DNA of 64,000 bases from Temnothorax longispinosus. Its lineage: Eukaryota; Arthropoda; Insecta; Hymenoptera; Formicidae. A program made the position numbers and the translations under genes. Of this stretch, positions 24,701-38,100 are shown piece by piece. Each line of letters begins with the position of its first letter. Position 1 is the first letter of the stretch. The notes beneath the pieces are model-generated. The model was not told the DNA's origin. It did no database searches and saw nothing but the letters and a program-made list of their open reading frames with translations. The DNA is taken from NCBI RefSeq assembly GCF_030848805.1, contig NC_092361.1:1240001-1304000 (forward strand), in the 5' to 3' direction.

Positions 24701-27700
24701 TCGCATCTTAATTACAAAAATAGGAAAATACTTAAAGGCTGGCGAAGCGAGACGTACATATTAATGAAGGTTCTCGGTTTAATCATTTACCAAGGAAATC
24801 AATTTCAGTCTCATTTCTGTTCTTGTTTCGAGAATAGGGACTCCACTTTTGTTTTTATGTCGCTGCTCCATTTTTGCATTTCCGAATTTTATAAATCGAT
24901 CTTAATGGCAGTTTGCGACGATATTGCAAAAATCTCGTTATTTTTACGGTTAATTAGACACGACTTTACGGCAACGCAAAAGCGAACGTTCGGTCTCGGC
25001 GAAAGCGACTTTGATTTTTCCGACTCGTTAGGCGATTCCCGGCACGAAGGACCTGCCCAAAAGGACGGTACGTTAAGGGCGGGTTATCGACGAGAGGTTG
25101 GGAGTCAGTCCCTTTGGTCCATCCAGATTCCTTTGTGTTCGATCAGAAGGGCGAATCGCGAACTATACTGATCGTTATTTATGCTGCAAGGCTTTGTAGC
25201 TTGTCAGAATACCATACATTTCTCAATAATAAGGCGTGTTCAAGTAAAATTTAAAAGTTACAAAGTTGACAATTCGCAATCTTCTCATTTTGGTAGTTTA
25301 ACATTTTTGTATTTAATATTTCCTGATAATAAGGACGAAAATCGTTATTTTGATATTTCAAAAACAAATAAAAGAATAATATATGTTTCCTTACTATATA
25401 ACATTTTATATATTTCGTATCAACAAGATCGGTCTGCTTTAATGTTACGATATGTTATCGGTGCAGCATGTCGCAAATCGCAAATTAGAGGTATACGTAT
25501 AAGGGAACGTATCCTTCCTTATCTCAATGTGCTAATCTACTCTGAGAATCGCGTAACAATGAAGTTTCATAGCGTCTGGTTGTCTCCAAGGATGTAACTA
25601 TACGGGCCACTGAATGTATTTATACCTTGCAGATGTGTGTGTAACAACTGGAAAATATTTTACGTTATATTACGAATAACGAGGTTAATATAAGATAAAA
25701 ACAAAAGAATATATATTTATACACATGTTAAATTAATATAATCTATTGCGAATAAAAGCGAGATTAATTTTCCAACATTTTTGTTTGTTGGCTAACGCCG
25801 AGAAAACTTAAGAGAAAAGATATTCTTTTACATCGAGCATCAAGATATTGTAAATGTGATATCGCGATATTTAACTGTGACCGATAATATTTTGCTGTGT
25901 CTCAAATCACAGCTTTCCGTTGCGAGCGATATATTTATGTCCCGCGGCGCAAATACTTATTGGCAACGAGTCGCGCATTCGATAATCGATAACAACCGCA
26001 AGCACTAAATTACCCAGCGGCAGCTTTCCGACTTCCGCTAACCTGAACTGAACTAGCTATCCAATCCGCTTTCGGAATAAAGAAAATCACAGAATAATTA
26101 ATCGTGACAATTACCTGCGCCGTCCCAGCGGCGGGGGCATCAGGTTCACGACCTCGCTCATCTTTAACAAGCATATTGCTCTAAATCGACACGATATCGC
26201 GATTCGGAATCGCAACGGCAGAAATAAAATTGGGACAGTCTGGTACCCCGGTGATATTTGCATATCAGTTCGACTGTTTTATTCGCATAAAGTTCTGTTT
26301 CTATGTAAAAAATTTTAACGATTTTGTTGTCAAATTGCTTCCTGATCTAAAAATATTTTTAAATTGCATATCGCTTTATGTTTCCGTTCGACTAAAATCA
26401 CTTTTTCAAAGCAATTTCGATTTATAGGGAATTTATTTGAAAGAATATTTCGTCGATTCAAATATTTCATGTATAATTCACGGAAAAATCCGTAAATTGA
26501 AAATAAAAACCAAAGATTCATTTAGTGCCGGTGGAGCGTCCAATGATTAAAGATTTTCAAGTGTTTAAATCTGGAGTTAAAAAAAATGGGGTTCAATAAT
26601 GAAACAGGTTTTCATGTTTTTCTTGTTTCTTAAGAGAACGCGATACAATAACTCGCGTCAATCACTGACATCAGCCTCCTTCTCCCTTTTACGCTGTCTT
26701 ATTATGACGCCAGTTTTGACCCCGAAAAGTCCTGCGGGCAAACCGGTACCGCTTAGTCACCGGCGGCATTATCCTGTCACATCCGCGTCGTTTCCTGGCG
26801 GAGCGTGCTTCTTGACACGGCAGTACCAAGTTTTTAATTAATCGGTCGAGTGCTGCCTCCCTCGATTTTCTACCGTCCCCTTCCCCTCTCTCTCCATCCT
26901 TTTCAGGGAACGAAACGGCCGCCCCTAACGATCGATCTCGAGGACGAGGGAAACGGATCGGAAATTTCGCCCCGTTATCGCGTGCTTAGTTTGCCTCGTT
27001 CATGCTCCCGCGGCGTTTCATGGGAGTCTCATTCGTTTTGCACCATCATGCGGCCAACGAGAATGACGTAATGGTATGAGGACGTTCCGCGATCGGTTGA
27101 AATAAATACCCTTCACATTGCATATATTAATTAGCAATGTTAAAACCATCCCCCTTTTTCTGTTAGCGAAAAAAATCCTAAAGGGTATGTTTGTATTCTT
27201 GTTGCTTTGGCTTCTTCAAAGTATGCCTCTTTTTGACAGCAGTTTTGCATGGAAATGACTGAAGCTTCGCTTCCTATCGAAAAACGACCGTCTGCTGAAA
27301 GTGAACGAAATCTCATATCTCATTATATGTATATGCACGCTCGGGAAGAGTTGCTTATCGTCGCCGGAAGTTAAATCGAATGTATCGACCAAGGGAGAGA
27401 AGTTTGTAAATAAGAAAACGACACCGGCGCTCTTGTCTTCCGTTAGCGCGCGTTTTTCTTCACGACGCGCAAGATAGATACGCCGATACGTCACGTACTT
27501 TTAGCTGACGATTTACATTCGCGAGTTTCGCGATACTTTTATCTGAGCGGAGGTGGCGGGGGGGGGGGGTTAAAGAGAAAGGCGATAAAAGTGGGTGCCA
27601 ATTATTCTTCGAACGAAGAGCGAGATCGGCCCGGCGTGGCGCGGCGCTCTCTTTGTTTCGTTCGCCCGGAAATGACGCCTCGATTCTCGCCAGAGCGATA

Positions 27701-28564
27701 AATTTCCAGCGGAAATAACTTTTGGCAGGGTAGATGGAGGCGAGGGAGTACACGGTAAAGGAGGACAGGAAAGGGGCGGAAGGGTAAGCGAGACCCTCCT
27801 CGAAACAACCGCGTTTCGTCCTCGTTTGGAAGAAAAAAAGGTAGATCGAAAGATTCGAGAGATCCGTTTACGTCGATTCGATAAATTACGGCTATGTATT
27901 TGTAAAATAAATCATCTTCGATCCGTCCTCTCCCGGGCGGATTCAAGAACATTTCTTCTCGACAGCGAAGCGTCGTCTCACACCGAAATACGTTAAGCGG
28001 ATTATCTTGATCTCGCGTAGAGAAATAAACTGATATTTAACGTGTGACGCAGAAATGGCTGTTCGGAGTAAAGAAATTACGATAACTTTCCCGATGTAAT
28101 TTTAATCCGTCTTGTGACAGATATTTCGTTAATTATCAGACGCAAGACAAATTAAGATTTAATCAAGTAATTCTTCATACAGCTTCGTTTCACACGTCAC
28201 ATACTCCAATTCGTCATATATTCCATCACATATCGACGTTATTTCGCGCCTAAAAGAATTCAATAAGCTTCAATATTCATAGAGCTTATTTCGCTTCATT
28301 TATCATTACATTAGACATAATATGAATTTTCTATTTCATTTTGTTGCGGTGAAAATTAATTTTGGCAACAACTGGAGCATTAAACGTGAAAATCGAAAAT
28401 ACAATGGCCGCATATAGGACTGAACTTGATTAATTAACCAATCATATTCAACGCTCTCGATTTAGCTCGTACACTTAAATTATCGTGTACTGATCCATTA
28501 TTCCGTTTATTATCGCTTGCACTTTCCACCGAATGAGAGAGAGAGAGAGGGAGGGGGGGAGGAG

Positions 28565-28626
<62 letters not shown>

Positions 28627-29179
28627 CCATCGAAGTTCTCGCAGCGGAAATCTCGTGCAGCTATGCAGAAAAATGGTCCGTCAATTCCGCGCAGCGTATC
28701 GCATCGTCCAACGCTATTTTACAAATAAAACGCGCCGCGCAGTAGTTCGGAAATATTCTCCGTCGCCGTCAGTGGCGTTTTATCGAAGCGAAACGCACGT
28801 GTATCTCCGTGAGTAAACACGGATGACAACTGGTGTAATTAAACCTGAGTGCGCGGCAGAACGTCGATCGTTACCGGCTTGATTATTATTGGCCGGGCAA
28901 CATTTCAACCTGATTCCGTCCGAATACGTAGCCGCCGACATAATTTTGTGTCGCGAATATTAAACCGTTAGGTATAAACCCCGGGGTGCGGTCTCGCCTC
29001 GCCCTCGTGAAATATCCCGCAAAATTCATCGAACTAATCGAAATACCTGCGTCACCGTGTATCTCGTCAGAAACTGGAATAAACAGAAGGCTGCGGCGAG
29101 CGAAAGCAGGGGACGAGCGTTACGAGTTAATAACTAAACTTGCCGTTGACGATTAATATGTGTTCCGGTAAACGTAGAG

Positions 29180-29263
<84 letters not shown>

Positions 29264-30081
29264 CATATAGAGGAAAGTATTTTTTTCTTTTGATTTTAAA
29301 ACTGAGAATAAATAAAATGCAAGCGCGCAACGGTACGTCGTTAAAAATGGACGAGATCGGAAACATGCGGCAATAATCTTGAATTCGGAATTTTTTTTTT
29401 GTTTTTACATTTTAAGAAAATGTAAAAATAAAAATTAAAATTTACTGTAAAAATCGCTGCAAAATATAAAAATAAGAAAATTGTTAAAAAGTTCCGTTCA
29501 GAGCGGCTCTACTTGAGATTTTCAGACTGAATTAGGCATTAATATTATTGGATTTAAGAGGCAGTATTATAAATGCTACGAGTTGATGAAAAGGAGCATA
29601 CCGTTTTTCATTAATCTCGCTTTTATTAAATTTCCGCGAGTGTGCGGAAATAAACGCGCGAAAGAGAGAGAAGCCGCCCCTTTTGGAAGATAAAATTATT
29701 TCCATAATTACGTTGCGTATTTCTCGAACGCGGCTGCAATAATAAGCCAACTTGGTCAATTCATGTTTTTCATGATGTGATTTTATTAATTGCGTCGAGT
29801 GAGTGTTCTTTCATTAATTAATATAGCCCAATTTAATATTATGATTTAAAATTTCCCATTCCATCGGATTCCGCCACACGCCGCAACGGTTGTCAATTCA
29901 TCATTTATTATTCCAGCTACATTGTATTGATTCGACTTAATTAATTTAGCTGCGAAATAACCACTCGTTGCACACAACTGCACAAAGTAGATATCAATTA
30001 GTGGACTGGCATGGTGTGCAATCAGGAAGACACTCAAATGAAAACGATGTTTCCTTTTTGTTGCATCACTTGGTTCTCTCT

Positions 30082-30128
<47 letters not shown>

Positions 30129-30551
30129 CTCCCCCTTTCTCTCTTTTCCGGAGGATAAACGCGTGCGGCTTCTTTCGCTTAATCTGGATGTACTTGTACT
30201 ACGATTTAAAATGATCAAAGTACCGCTGTAAGAAACAACGTTGCCTCGTAATAAAAGTTTCATGAAGCCGAACGAACCGGAGAAAATCTGAAGTGCCGGC
30301 CGGGAGGAAAAACAAGGAAGCGAAGGAAACAGAACGGACATAATAGAGAAATAAAGAGAACCGTCCGGCGAGGATCGGTGCTCCCTGTATTATAAAACAC
30401 TAGGATGGTATATATCGGCGATACGCGGCGGAATTACGGAACAGCCGCAAAAGAATCGAGGAGATAAAAGAAATAAAAGGGATCCATTTTGAGTCTCGCG
30501 AACGACACGCGCCGGATTTATCACCTGAGATTTTAAGTAACCGACCGCCGC

Positions 30552-30586
<35 letters not shown>

Positions 30587-32088
30587 AGTTAATTATCGCC
30601 ATTCCGAGGCAGTTTCTGAATTAGCTTCCGATTATTCCGGCTGCTCCTCACTAATTGTAAGCGCAACTTCACCAGCGAACCGAGAAGAATCGTTCTCGAG
30701 CGGAACAGTCGCGCTAGATCATGAACTTACCGAAACTTTCGGTGAAGAAGGAGTGTATCGGAGAACTCGGAGAGAGTGCGGCAAGTTGCGGTTATAGTTT
30801 CGAGCGGAACGGGGTTCATTAAAACTGGACAAAGAGATGGAGAGGAAAATAAACACGAGATTCGTGCAATCCATTAATCTGTGACAAGTTGAAGATTCGA
30901 AATTCGTTAGCCTAAATATAAATATAAATTAAATGTTAGCTCAGACATAGATATATATTTGAACTAATATTTTATTTATTACGATATATTTTATTTACAA
31001 AATGTATTATCCAGATCGAATAAGATATCACTTTTGTATATATCATTTTGAAGTAAATTATACTTTTGTTAGTGAAAAAATATTGAGGAATATCTTCAAT
31101 TGTTGGGATTTCTCAATTTTCATTATTACGTATTTTTAAAATTAAACTTTAAATTACAAACCAGGAAAAGAAATTTATATTTTATTTATAAATAAAATAT
31201 TTTTCTCTCTGAAATTTTTTTCAAAAAAAAAATAAAACAAAAATTTTAGTTATGTCTTTTATATTATTGTTTATTAGTAATTTGATTTCGTTATAAGAAT
31301 TTTACTCTAAAATTTTTCTTCCTTCTTGCATAATGATATTTTTTATGACGTAGATACCAAATAAAATCCTTTTTATTAAAACTTTTAAAACAAAATTTTG
31401 ACTAAACTTGTTTAAATAGATCGTGGACAAAATTGCTGTTATTGTTAGTAAGTAGAACTTTTATTTGCAAGTAGGTATTCTATAAATAATAATTTTCTAC
31501 AAAACTTCAAAAATTCTCAGTTGTTTTCAGTAGAAATCCATATAATAAAAAATTTACTTTTTTATTTTATTTCTCTCTTTCTCTTTCTGATTGTGATATT
31601 ATTCTTTTGAACGGTGCTACGTCTTCAGCTGAAAGATCGGCTATTACCATATTAAAATTATCAATAAATGCGACGACGATATTCCAAAAAGAAAATCCTA
31701 GAGGAAAGGATCGCAGAGGGGAGACTCCGCGACTCGCACCGTTAACTCGCAGCCGAGTGAAGTTCACCAAGGAGAGGAAGCTCGGGCGGGAAGGACGTTA
31801 GCAAAGGAAGAGACTAGCGGGAGTCAGGTGACCCGTGTCAAGTTCAAAGACGCGAATGCTAACCCCGCCACCGACGTTTATTCCGCGTTCGTGAAAGGCC
31901 GCTGCTACCGCCAGAAGGAGAGAGGCCGCCGTGGAACGAGGTTCCCCCTGATCGAACTACCGTGAAAACGCCGGGCTCCTGCGACGCAGAAATTATTTCT
32001 TCGCGACTTTAATCCCGGTTTCCGACTGATAGACGCGACGACCTTAACGCGTTCTTACGCTTTTTGGGAGGATTTTTTCAACGAGGAT

Positions 32089-32122
<34 letters not shown>

Positions 32123-35100
32123 GAAAATTTTATGATCTTTTTTTTTTTCGGAGGAGAGCATACACGTTTCTTTTTCCTCCTGTTGTACGGAGGACGAAGA
32201 GAGGATGAATCGAAACGTCCCCCGGCCGCTCATACATATATCTGTCCGCATTTGACGACCGTCGATGTGCGCGCTTTTCCATAATCGCGTTTTCCATTAT
32301 CCACTCCCCTGCCGGATACCTTTTTTATAGCTGGCACCTCGGAACCCGCGCCAGCACGAAATGCGCCGACTTCTGCATTAACGAATGCATTAAGGATTAT
32401 CGGCACGACACAATAATCGCGTTAGCCCATCTGTATTTATACGTGACGGCGTGTTCGTTGCACCCGCATCGCGGGCGTGCGTATATTTTCGCAGATTTGA
32501 TTTTCTACTTCTATAACGGGCAATACCCCGCGGGAGCGGTGGCGGAACGGTGGAGTTTAATGAGATTAAGCGTGAAAAACGAGCGTCCATTGTATAATGC
32601 ATATCGCGGCAGTATTCGCCAGCGCGGTCTCTCTGCCCTCCCCCCCTCTTTCTCTCTCTCTCTCTCTTCGTTTCCTCAATTCGCAATTTAATATCTCACG
32701 AAAGTGAGAGACGACTGTCACCCTTCTCCTTCTCATTCTCTCCCTCCGCCGTCTTTTTGTGCCGTTCCTTCCTTTTTTTTCCTGCGCGAAAAGCAAACCG
32801 ACGCCCTCGGGAGACGTCTGCCGGCGCACGAGCTCCTTTTCTCACGACTACCCCTCAATGTCGACAATGTCGCGACTGAGAACTTTTCTGATGAACTTAC
32901 GGTATCGTCATCTCGCTTGGAGCGCGATGAATGAATATAACTTTCTACGTAAAATTTCTGTCCTAAGATTATCATTAACGACATCGGCATTGCCGAGTCG
33001 ACCTGCCGCATTAGACTACCAAAGCTAATTTGAATTTTAACTTTATATAGAATGCAAGACTTGAATATTACCCACATTGTATGTCGGCTTAACTATTATT
33101 GCTGTCCTAATTGTTTATTTAAATAAGTAAATTCCAAACTGATTAAATAAATACGAAGTATCACTTCGGCCTATTTCGGAATTATCATTAAATTATAATT
33201 TGGACGTCTCTTCATAATATAATAATACAGCTTTCATTAATTCAAAAAAGAAATAATAGCGTGCGACTTGTATAATAAAATAATAAGTATAATTTTTTAA
33301 ATAAAAACTAAATTCTAGAACAAAGCACACCGTTAGTAGAAATTTGTTTGAAAACGGAAAGCCCATGGTTCTTTGCAGATAACAAATCTGTTCGTTTCAC
33401 ATAACTTTGCTGCGGTTACGGCGTTAGCGGGTCGCTCAAACTTCGTATAGAGAAACAATGGGCTCTGAAACAACTGTGATACGAGCTCGCCTGCCTCCGA
33501 AAAAAATATATGGAAAAAAAAGAGGAACGAAACAAAAAAGGAAAACGGATGTCGCCGTGTCGACGAAAGTCAGAACGACAAATAATTCGTCGGAACGATC
33601 AAGCGCGGCGCCCGATAGAAATTCAATTCCCCAAGGGCGGCAACGCGTAAAAATGGCGCGTCCAACGAGATGGAATTTTTGGCACGCGTTTTTTTTCATA
33701 CTTCATTGTGCCCGGTGTGCGTCCTGTCTCTCTCTTTTTCCGGGCCCCTCTTTGTCCGACTTTGCAGCGCGTTTTCTCTCAGGCCCGGTTAGATCGGTTC
33801 GTTATGCCGCTACAGAGTTTTCCGTTCCCCATTGAGTTTTCCAGCCTAGGGACCGGTGTCCTTTCTACAGCGTGGAAAAAAAGCGCGTCGCAGGCAAATT
33901 AATTCGCGTGTTTGCGTCCTCGAGGATCTGGCTCCAAAGGCCCACGGCCTTTGTTTCAATAATTCTATCAATTTTTCCTCTTTTCGGCAATCTCCCGTCG
34001 TCGCTCCGCTCGCCCCGGCATTTTCATATTTGACTCGATTATTTTATGTCGCCCGACGCACACTGCAGTCCGCTATTAAATTTCGATTGGGATTTGCTTA
34101 ATAGTTTTATCGTCCTCCTCCTCGTACTTCCTGGTTTCGCCTCTTTCTCTCTCTCTCTCTCTCATTTACCTTTTATATTTCCCCTACGTCCGACGAATAC
34201 GGCAAAAATTACGAATTTTTGCCTCGCAGTTTCGCGATTGAGAACGAAGATGGATGTTTGCTGATAAATTTACCTCTCTGACCGATATTTTCCCGAAGAA
34301 TGTTACTCGAAGCTTCACAAAGAAAGATAACTTTTTACGAAACAATGGATAACTTTATAAAGAGAGCTCATCTATTAAAAAATTTCGCGAATTTTTTCAA
34401 CGCGACAAGATAATAAACTTACTTAGCGGCGCGAGAAATTAATGTGCTTTCTTTAACAGATAAAATTGTTTATTCTTCCGTTCTTCGTAATTATATCTCG
34501 TAGGAAATTCTCCACTCTAATTATCGAATCTAAAATGAGACAACAGTCATCGATAAAAAAAAATTCTCCTTTCTTAAATAATAATAATTGTGGTGCACAT
34601 GTAACTTTTTAGACAATACATTCTTTTCAACAAGTGAAATGGCGCAGTGGTCAAAGTTATAGGCCTTTTTAACGACTACGCGAGTTGAAACGTTATAAGC
34701 GTGCAAGGATCGTAACTAGAGAGAGGCTTCAAAAGCGAAACGTGGTCTATTCGCCGCGAACGGGCGGGATGCGATCCTTCCTCTGAAAAGTTTTAATGGA
34801 CGCTTTACTGTTCGCCGAAAGTACTTTAATTTTATCGGCAATACCAATTATGCATTCCGAGCATATGAATTACGCGTACTCGGAACGTGAGCGTGTAATA
34901 TATATTACTTGAACTTTCTACCGCAATAACGATGCTTTATGCACCGCTTTTCGTATCATGTTTCGTTATACAAGTATTCGTGAAAAAATTGTATATAAAG
35001 TAAGGTTTTCCACGGTACAAATCACGATTGTTACTTTACCGGCAATTTTGAAAACAACCTTTTGCAGCGGAGATCAGATAAAAATCATCAGTAATTCTCC

Positions 35101-38100
35101 GCCTCTTATGTTCCTTAATTCTTTTTCCAATTTTTTTTTATTAAACGATAGAAACATTACTTTAAAATTGTAAATTAATTGTATCTAAATAAACTTATAA
35201 ATTGAATCACGTTTCCGCTTTTGAATATCATATATGTTAAGAGTTTCTAATTTTTACAATAATTTAATTGGACAATAAACGAATCTCTTCTTAAGACAAG
35301 TCTAACATATATTAATTAAAAATAAAATAAAATAAAATAAAAATTAAAAATAATTCGGCGCAAGTCCAAAATCAAATTCCGAATTATATTAAACAGAAGA
35401 TAAAATATTTTTTTCTACTTTAATTTATTTTAGTTTTGAAAATGTATTGTCAATCAAGATGGTAAACTCATGTTTCATTAATTTCTTGTCTTCCGATAAT
35501 CTTTCTTTCCCGTGATTATCTTTAAATGAAAACTTTCGTCTTTTCTTCCTTCACGAAAATTTTCTTTAGCAAGCCTCTACAATTCGTAGGCTTTAGGCAC
35601 CGGTGCTCGATAAGAGAACCCGGACTCGTAGAGCTTTCCGGTCAACATTATGTATGCATCTTATGCGGGGGTACGTGCGGCACAAGTACGTGTAATCGAT
35701 GACCACCTTTATCGCGCTGCGCGATGTGATTGCGATAGTCCGCTTCGTCGATCGTGCTGAGGATTCGTAAAATCGTCGTTAATGCACTGCAGCCCTTTCC
35801 CTCCCGCAGTCATTTGACTATGACGATGCAACCGGGGGGATGGTCCCGGCATAAACGACATTTCGGGGCGGGGGGAGGATGGGCGCGACGTGAGGGAAGG
35901 AGAGGCACACGGGGGTAGAGGACGTTTTTAGCTGAGTTAGTATATTCGGTCGCTTATGTAATCAATATACGAGGGTGAGAACGAAGAAGAGGTGAAGGAG
36001 AGGAATAAGAAGAGGAGGTTAGGGGCGGGAGAACGCGTCGGCGGAAGCGCGAGTACGACGATAGGAGGGTGCGAAAGAAATAGAGGGAAGTTTATTCCGG
36101 CAGAAATACGCGGGAGAATGAGGTAAGGCCAGGATGGAAAAGATGGAAGGATCGTGTGCTTTGTGCCGTTTAAGGGGATGAAAAGTATATTGAGTGTTTT
36201 AGAGGCTAACCGATATCGCGCGTTGTAAAGGCGGGCGAGAGTCGTTAATTGGCGAGTAGTAATTGGAAATAGATTTCTGCGATAACGACAGAGATGGTTG
36301 ACGTCGTTATTATCGCTCCGAAATATTAATAGTCTTAATAGACTCGTGTTCCGTTTCATCGAGAGTGTGATGCAAGATGTTTCCGTGACGCTGAGACGTG
36401 CTTTCAGAAATTATTTCTGAAAACACATCTCGGCTCAATACTATATTCTATATTCTTTTTCCGCCGAACGAACATTTCATGTTATCGACAGTCTTGCGCC
36501 GCCTTAATCTCTCGTATAAGTAGGGTATCTAAATTTTTCCGTCTCACTGGATCACGTTCGGTGAATGTCGTATAATTCCAAGTTTCATTATTTACTATAC
36601 GGTGCGCTCGATCCAACGTACTCGGGCGCAATGGATATCCTCGCGCGAACTTTCGTAAAGCCATAAACATCGTCGCCGCTGCTAAAGGCGGCCCGCCTAA
36701 AAATTATACGCTTTCTTGGACACGCGGTCGTTATCGTTCCCAGTTTTCCTGAATTATCGATTCCCTAAAATCGCGGTGCAGCAGCGCGGTTCACACACAA
36801 ACGATCGGTACGAAAATCTCGCTATCAAGACGCCGCGCCGCCGCTCCGAAGCGCTTGGGATATCCTCCTCTCGGTGCCTCTCACCGGATTCCCACTTTCA
36901 AAAGAACCCTCGGTGGGCATGGCACGGACGAGGATCGGTCTCTCTCTCTCTCCTAAGCTCCCTTTCGAGCTCAAGTTGGACGAGATCCACGGGAGAAAAA
37001 AGGGGTTGGAAGCCTTGGCCGGCTCGGGATGGACCTTCCGCTGACGTCGCCGGCAATCCCTGCGTTCGTCCACCCGAGGAGAGCTCGGCAGTTGCACATC
37101 TTGCAGTTTCGGTTTTTGCAGTCCGTTTCGCTCACACACACTGAGAGACGCGCGTCGTTCGGCTTCGTTGCCCCCATCCCTATACACACTTCGCTTCTTT
37201 CCACCACCTCCACCCTCTCAGCTTTTCTTTTTCTTCAGCTGCCTCCTTCTTCCTTCGTCGGTTTTTTTTCTTCTCCTCCTTCTTTCTTCGTCTCTTTCTC
37301 CTTGGCTTTCCGCCTCCGGCAAGCTTTTTCGCCCACCAGACCATGGATACTACCCCCCGCCCGTCCGAGCTCATGTCTCTGGTCTGCGTCTCTGTTTCTT
37401 GTGTATCGCTTCCCGTTCTTCGTTAAGGTTTCCGACACTTTAATACGTTGCGTCGTTTTGTTCCCCTTCTTGCATCGCGACAGCTGTTTTGTCCGCTCAC
37501 GATGTAACTATTTGTATTTGTCGTCCCGCGACAATGTGTTGCAATGCGACTTCTTAGTTATTATTCTTAATGCAAGAATAATTACTCTTAGGCTCATATT
37601 CTTGACTCTCTTTCAGCGATAAACGCGCTTTTATTTCTAAAATGCTATAGTATATATAACATTTCACAAATAAATGCGCTTTTATCGATAAAAGAGAGTT
37701 ATATGAGAGTTATATGAGAGTGTGGATGCATATACATGTATTACTATATTAAATTATATATCGGTAATATACATATATATTAGTTCTATAAGTATATAAG
37801 TAATATTGAGAAAAAAGTTTATTCTCAAATTTCTCTGATTTTTCGGATTGTTTTTGCAAACTTTTTAGATAAATACTATATTGGGAAAAAAGTATGTATA
37901 TTTTGAGAGCCAAAACCCCGAGTGCTGCATGATTTCTTTCATTCTTTCGTGGACCTCTTTCGATACTCCGAAAAGCCTGGCATTCAGATCCCTGCCGATC
38001 TTAAGACATTTACGACCGTCTGCAGGAGGAGGCACAGAATGAAAGAGGATCTCACTTCGAGTTAATGAAGAATCTTTCGACGTGTATAAAGACGGTATAC

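Noticed and set aside
24764..25597. Two adjacent plus-strand open frames of 135 and 138 codons
   Set aside because: No recognisable domain, no signal peptide, no consistent splice pair, and both are typical of AT-rich chance frames.
26113..26160. Minus-strand microexon candidate (MSEVVNLMPPPLGRR, then donor CAG|GTAATT)
   Set aside because: It looks exon-like, but its phase-2 exit fits none of the downstream acceptors, all of which are phase 1. Exons B and C already join perfectly without it. A nested-gene first exon cannot be excluded, but no partner exon was found.
29127..29376. Open frames made of (Arg-Glu)n or (Leu-Ser)n
   Set aside because: Pure translation of GA/CT microsatellites, as at the other arrays.
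34634..34710. tRNA-like A-box (TGGCGCAGTGG)
   Set aside because: No GGTTCGANTCC-type B-box at the right distance and no cloverleaf can be folded. At most it is a decayed tRNA-derived fragment.
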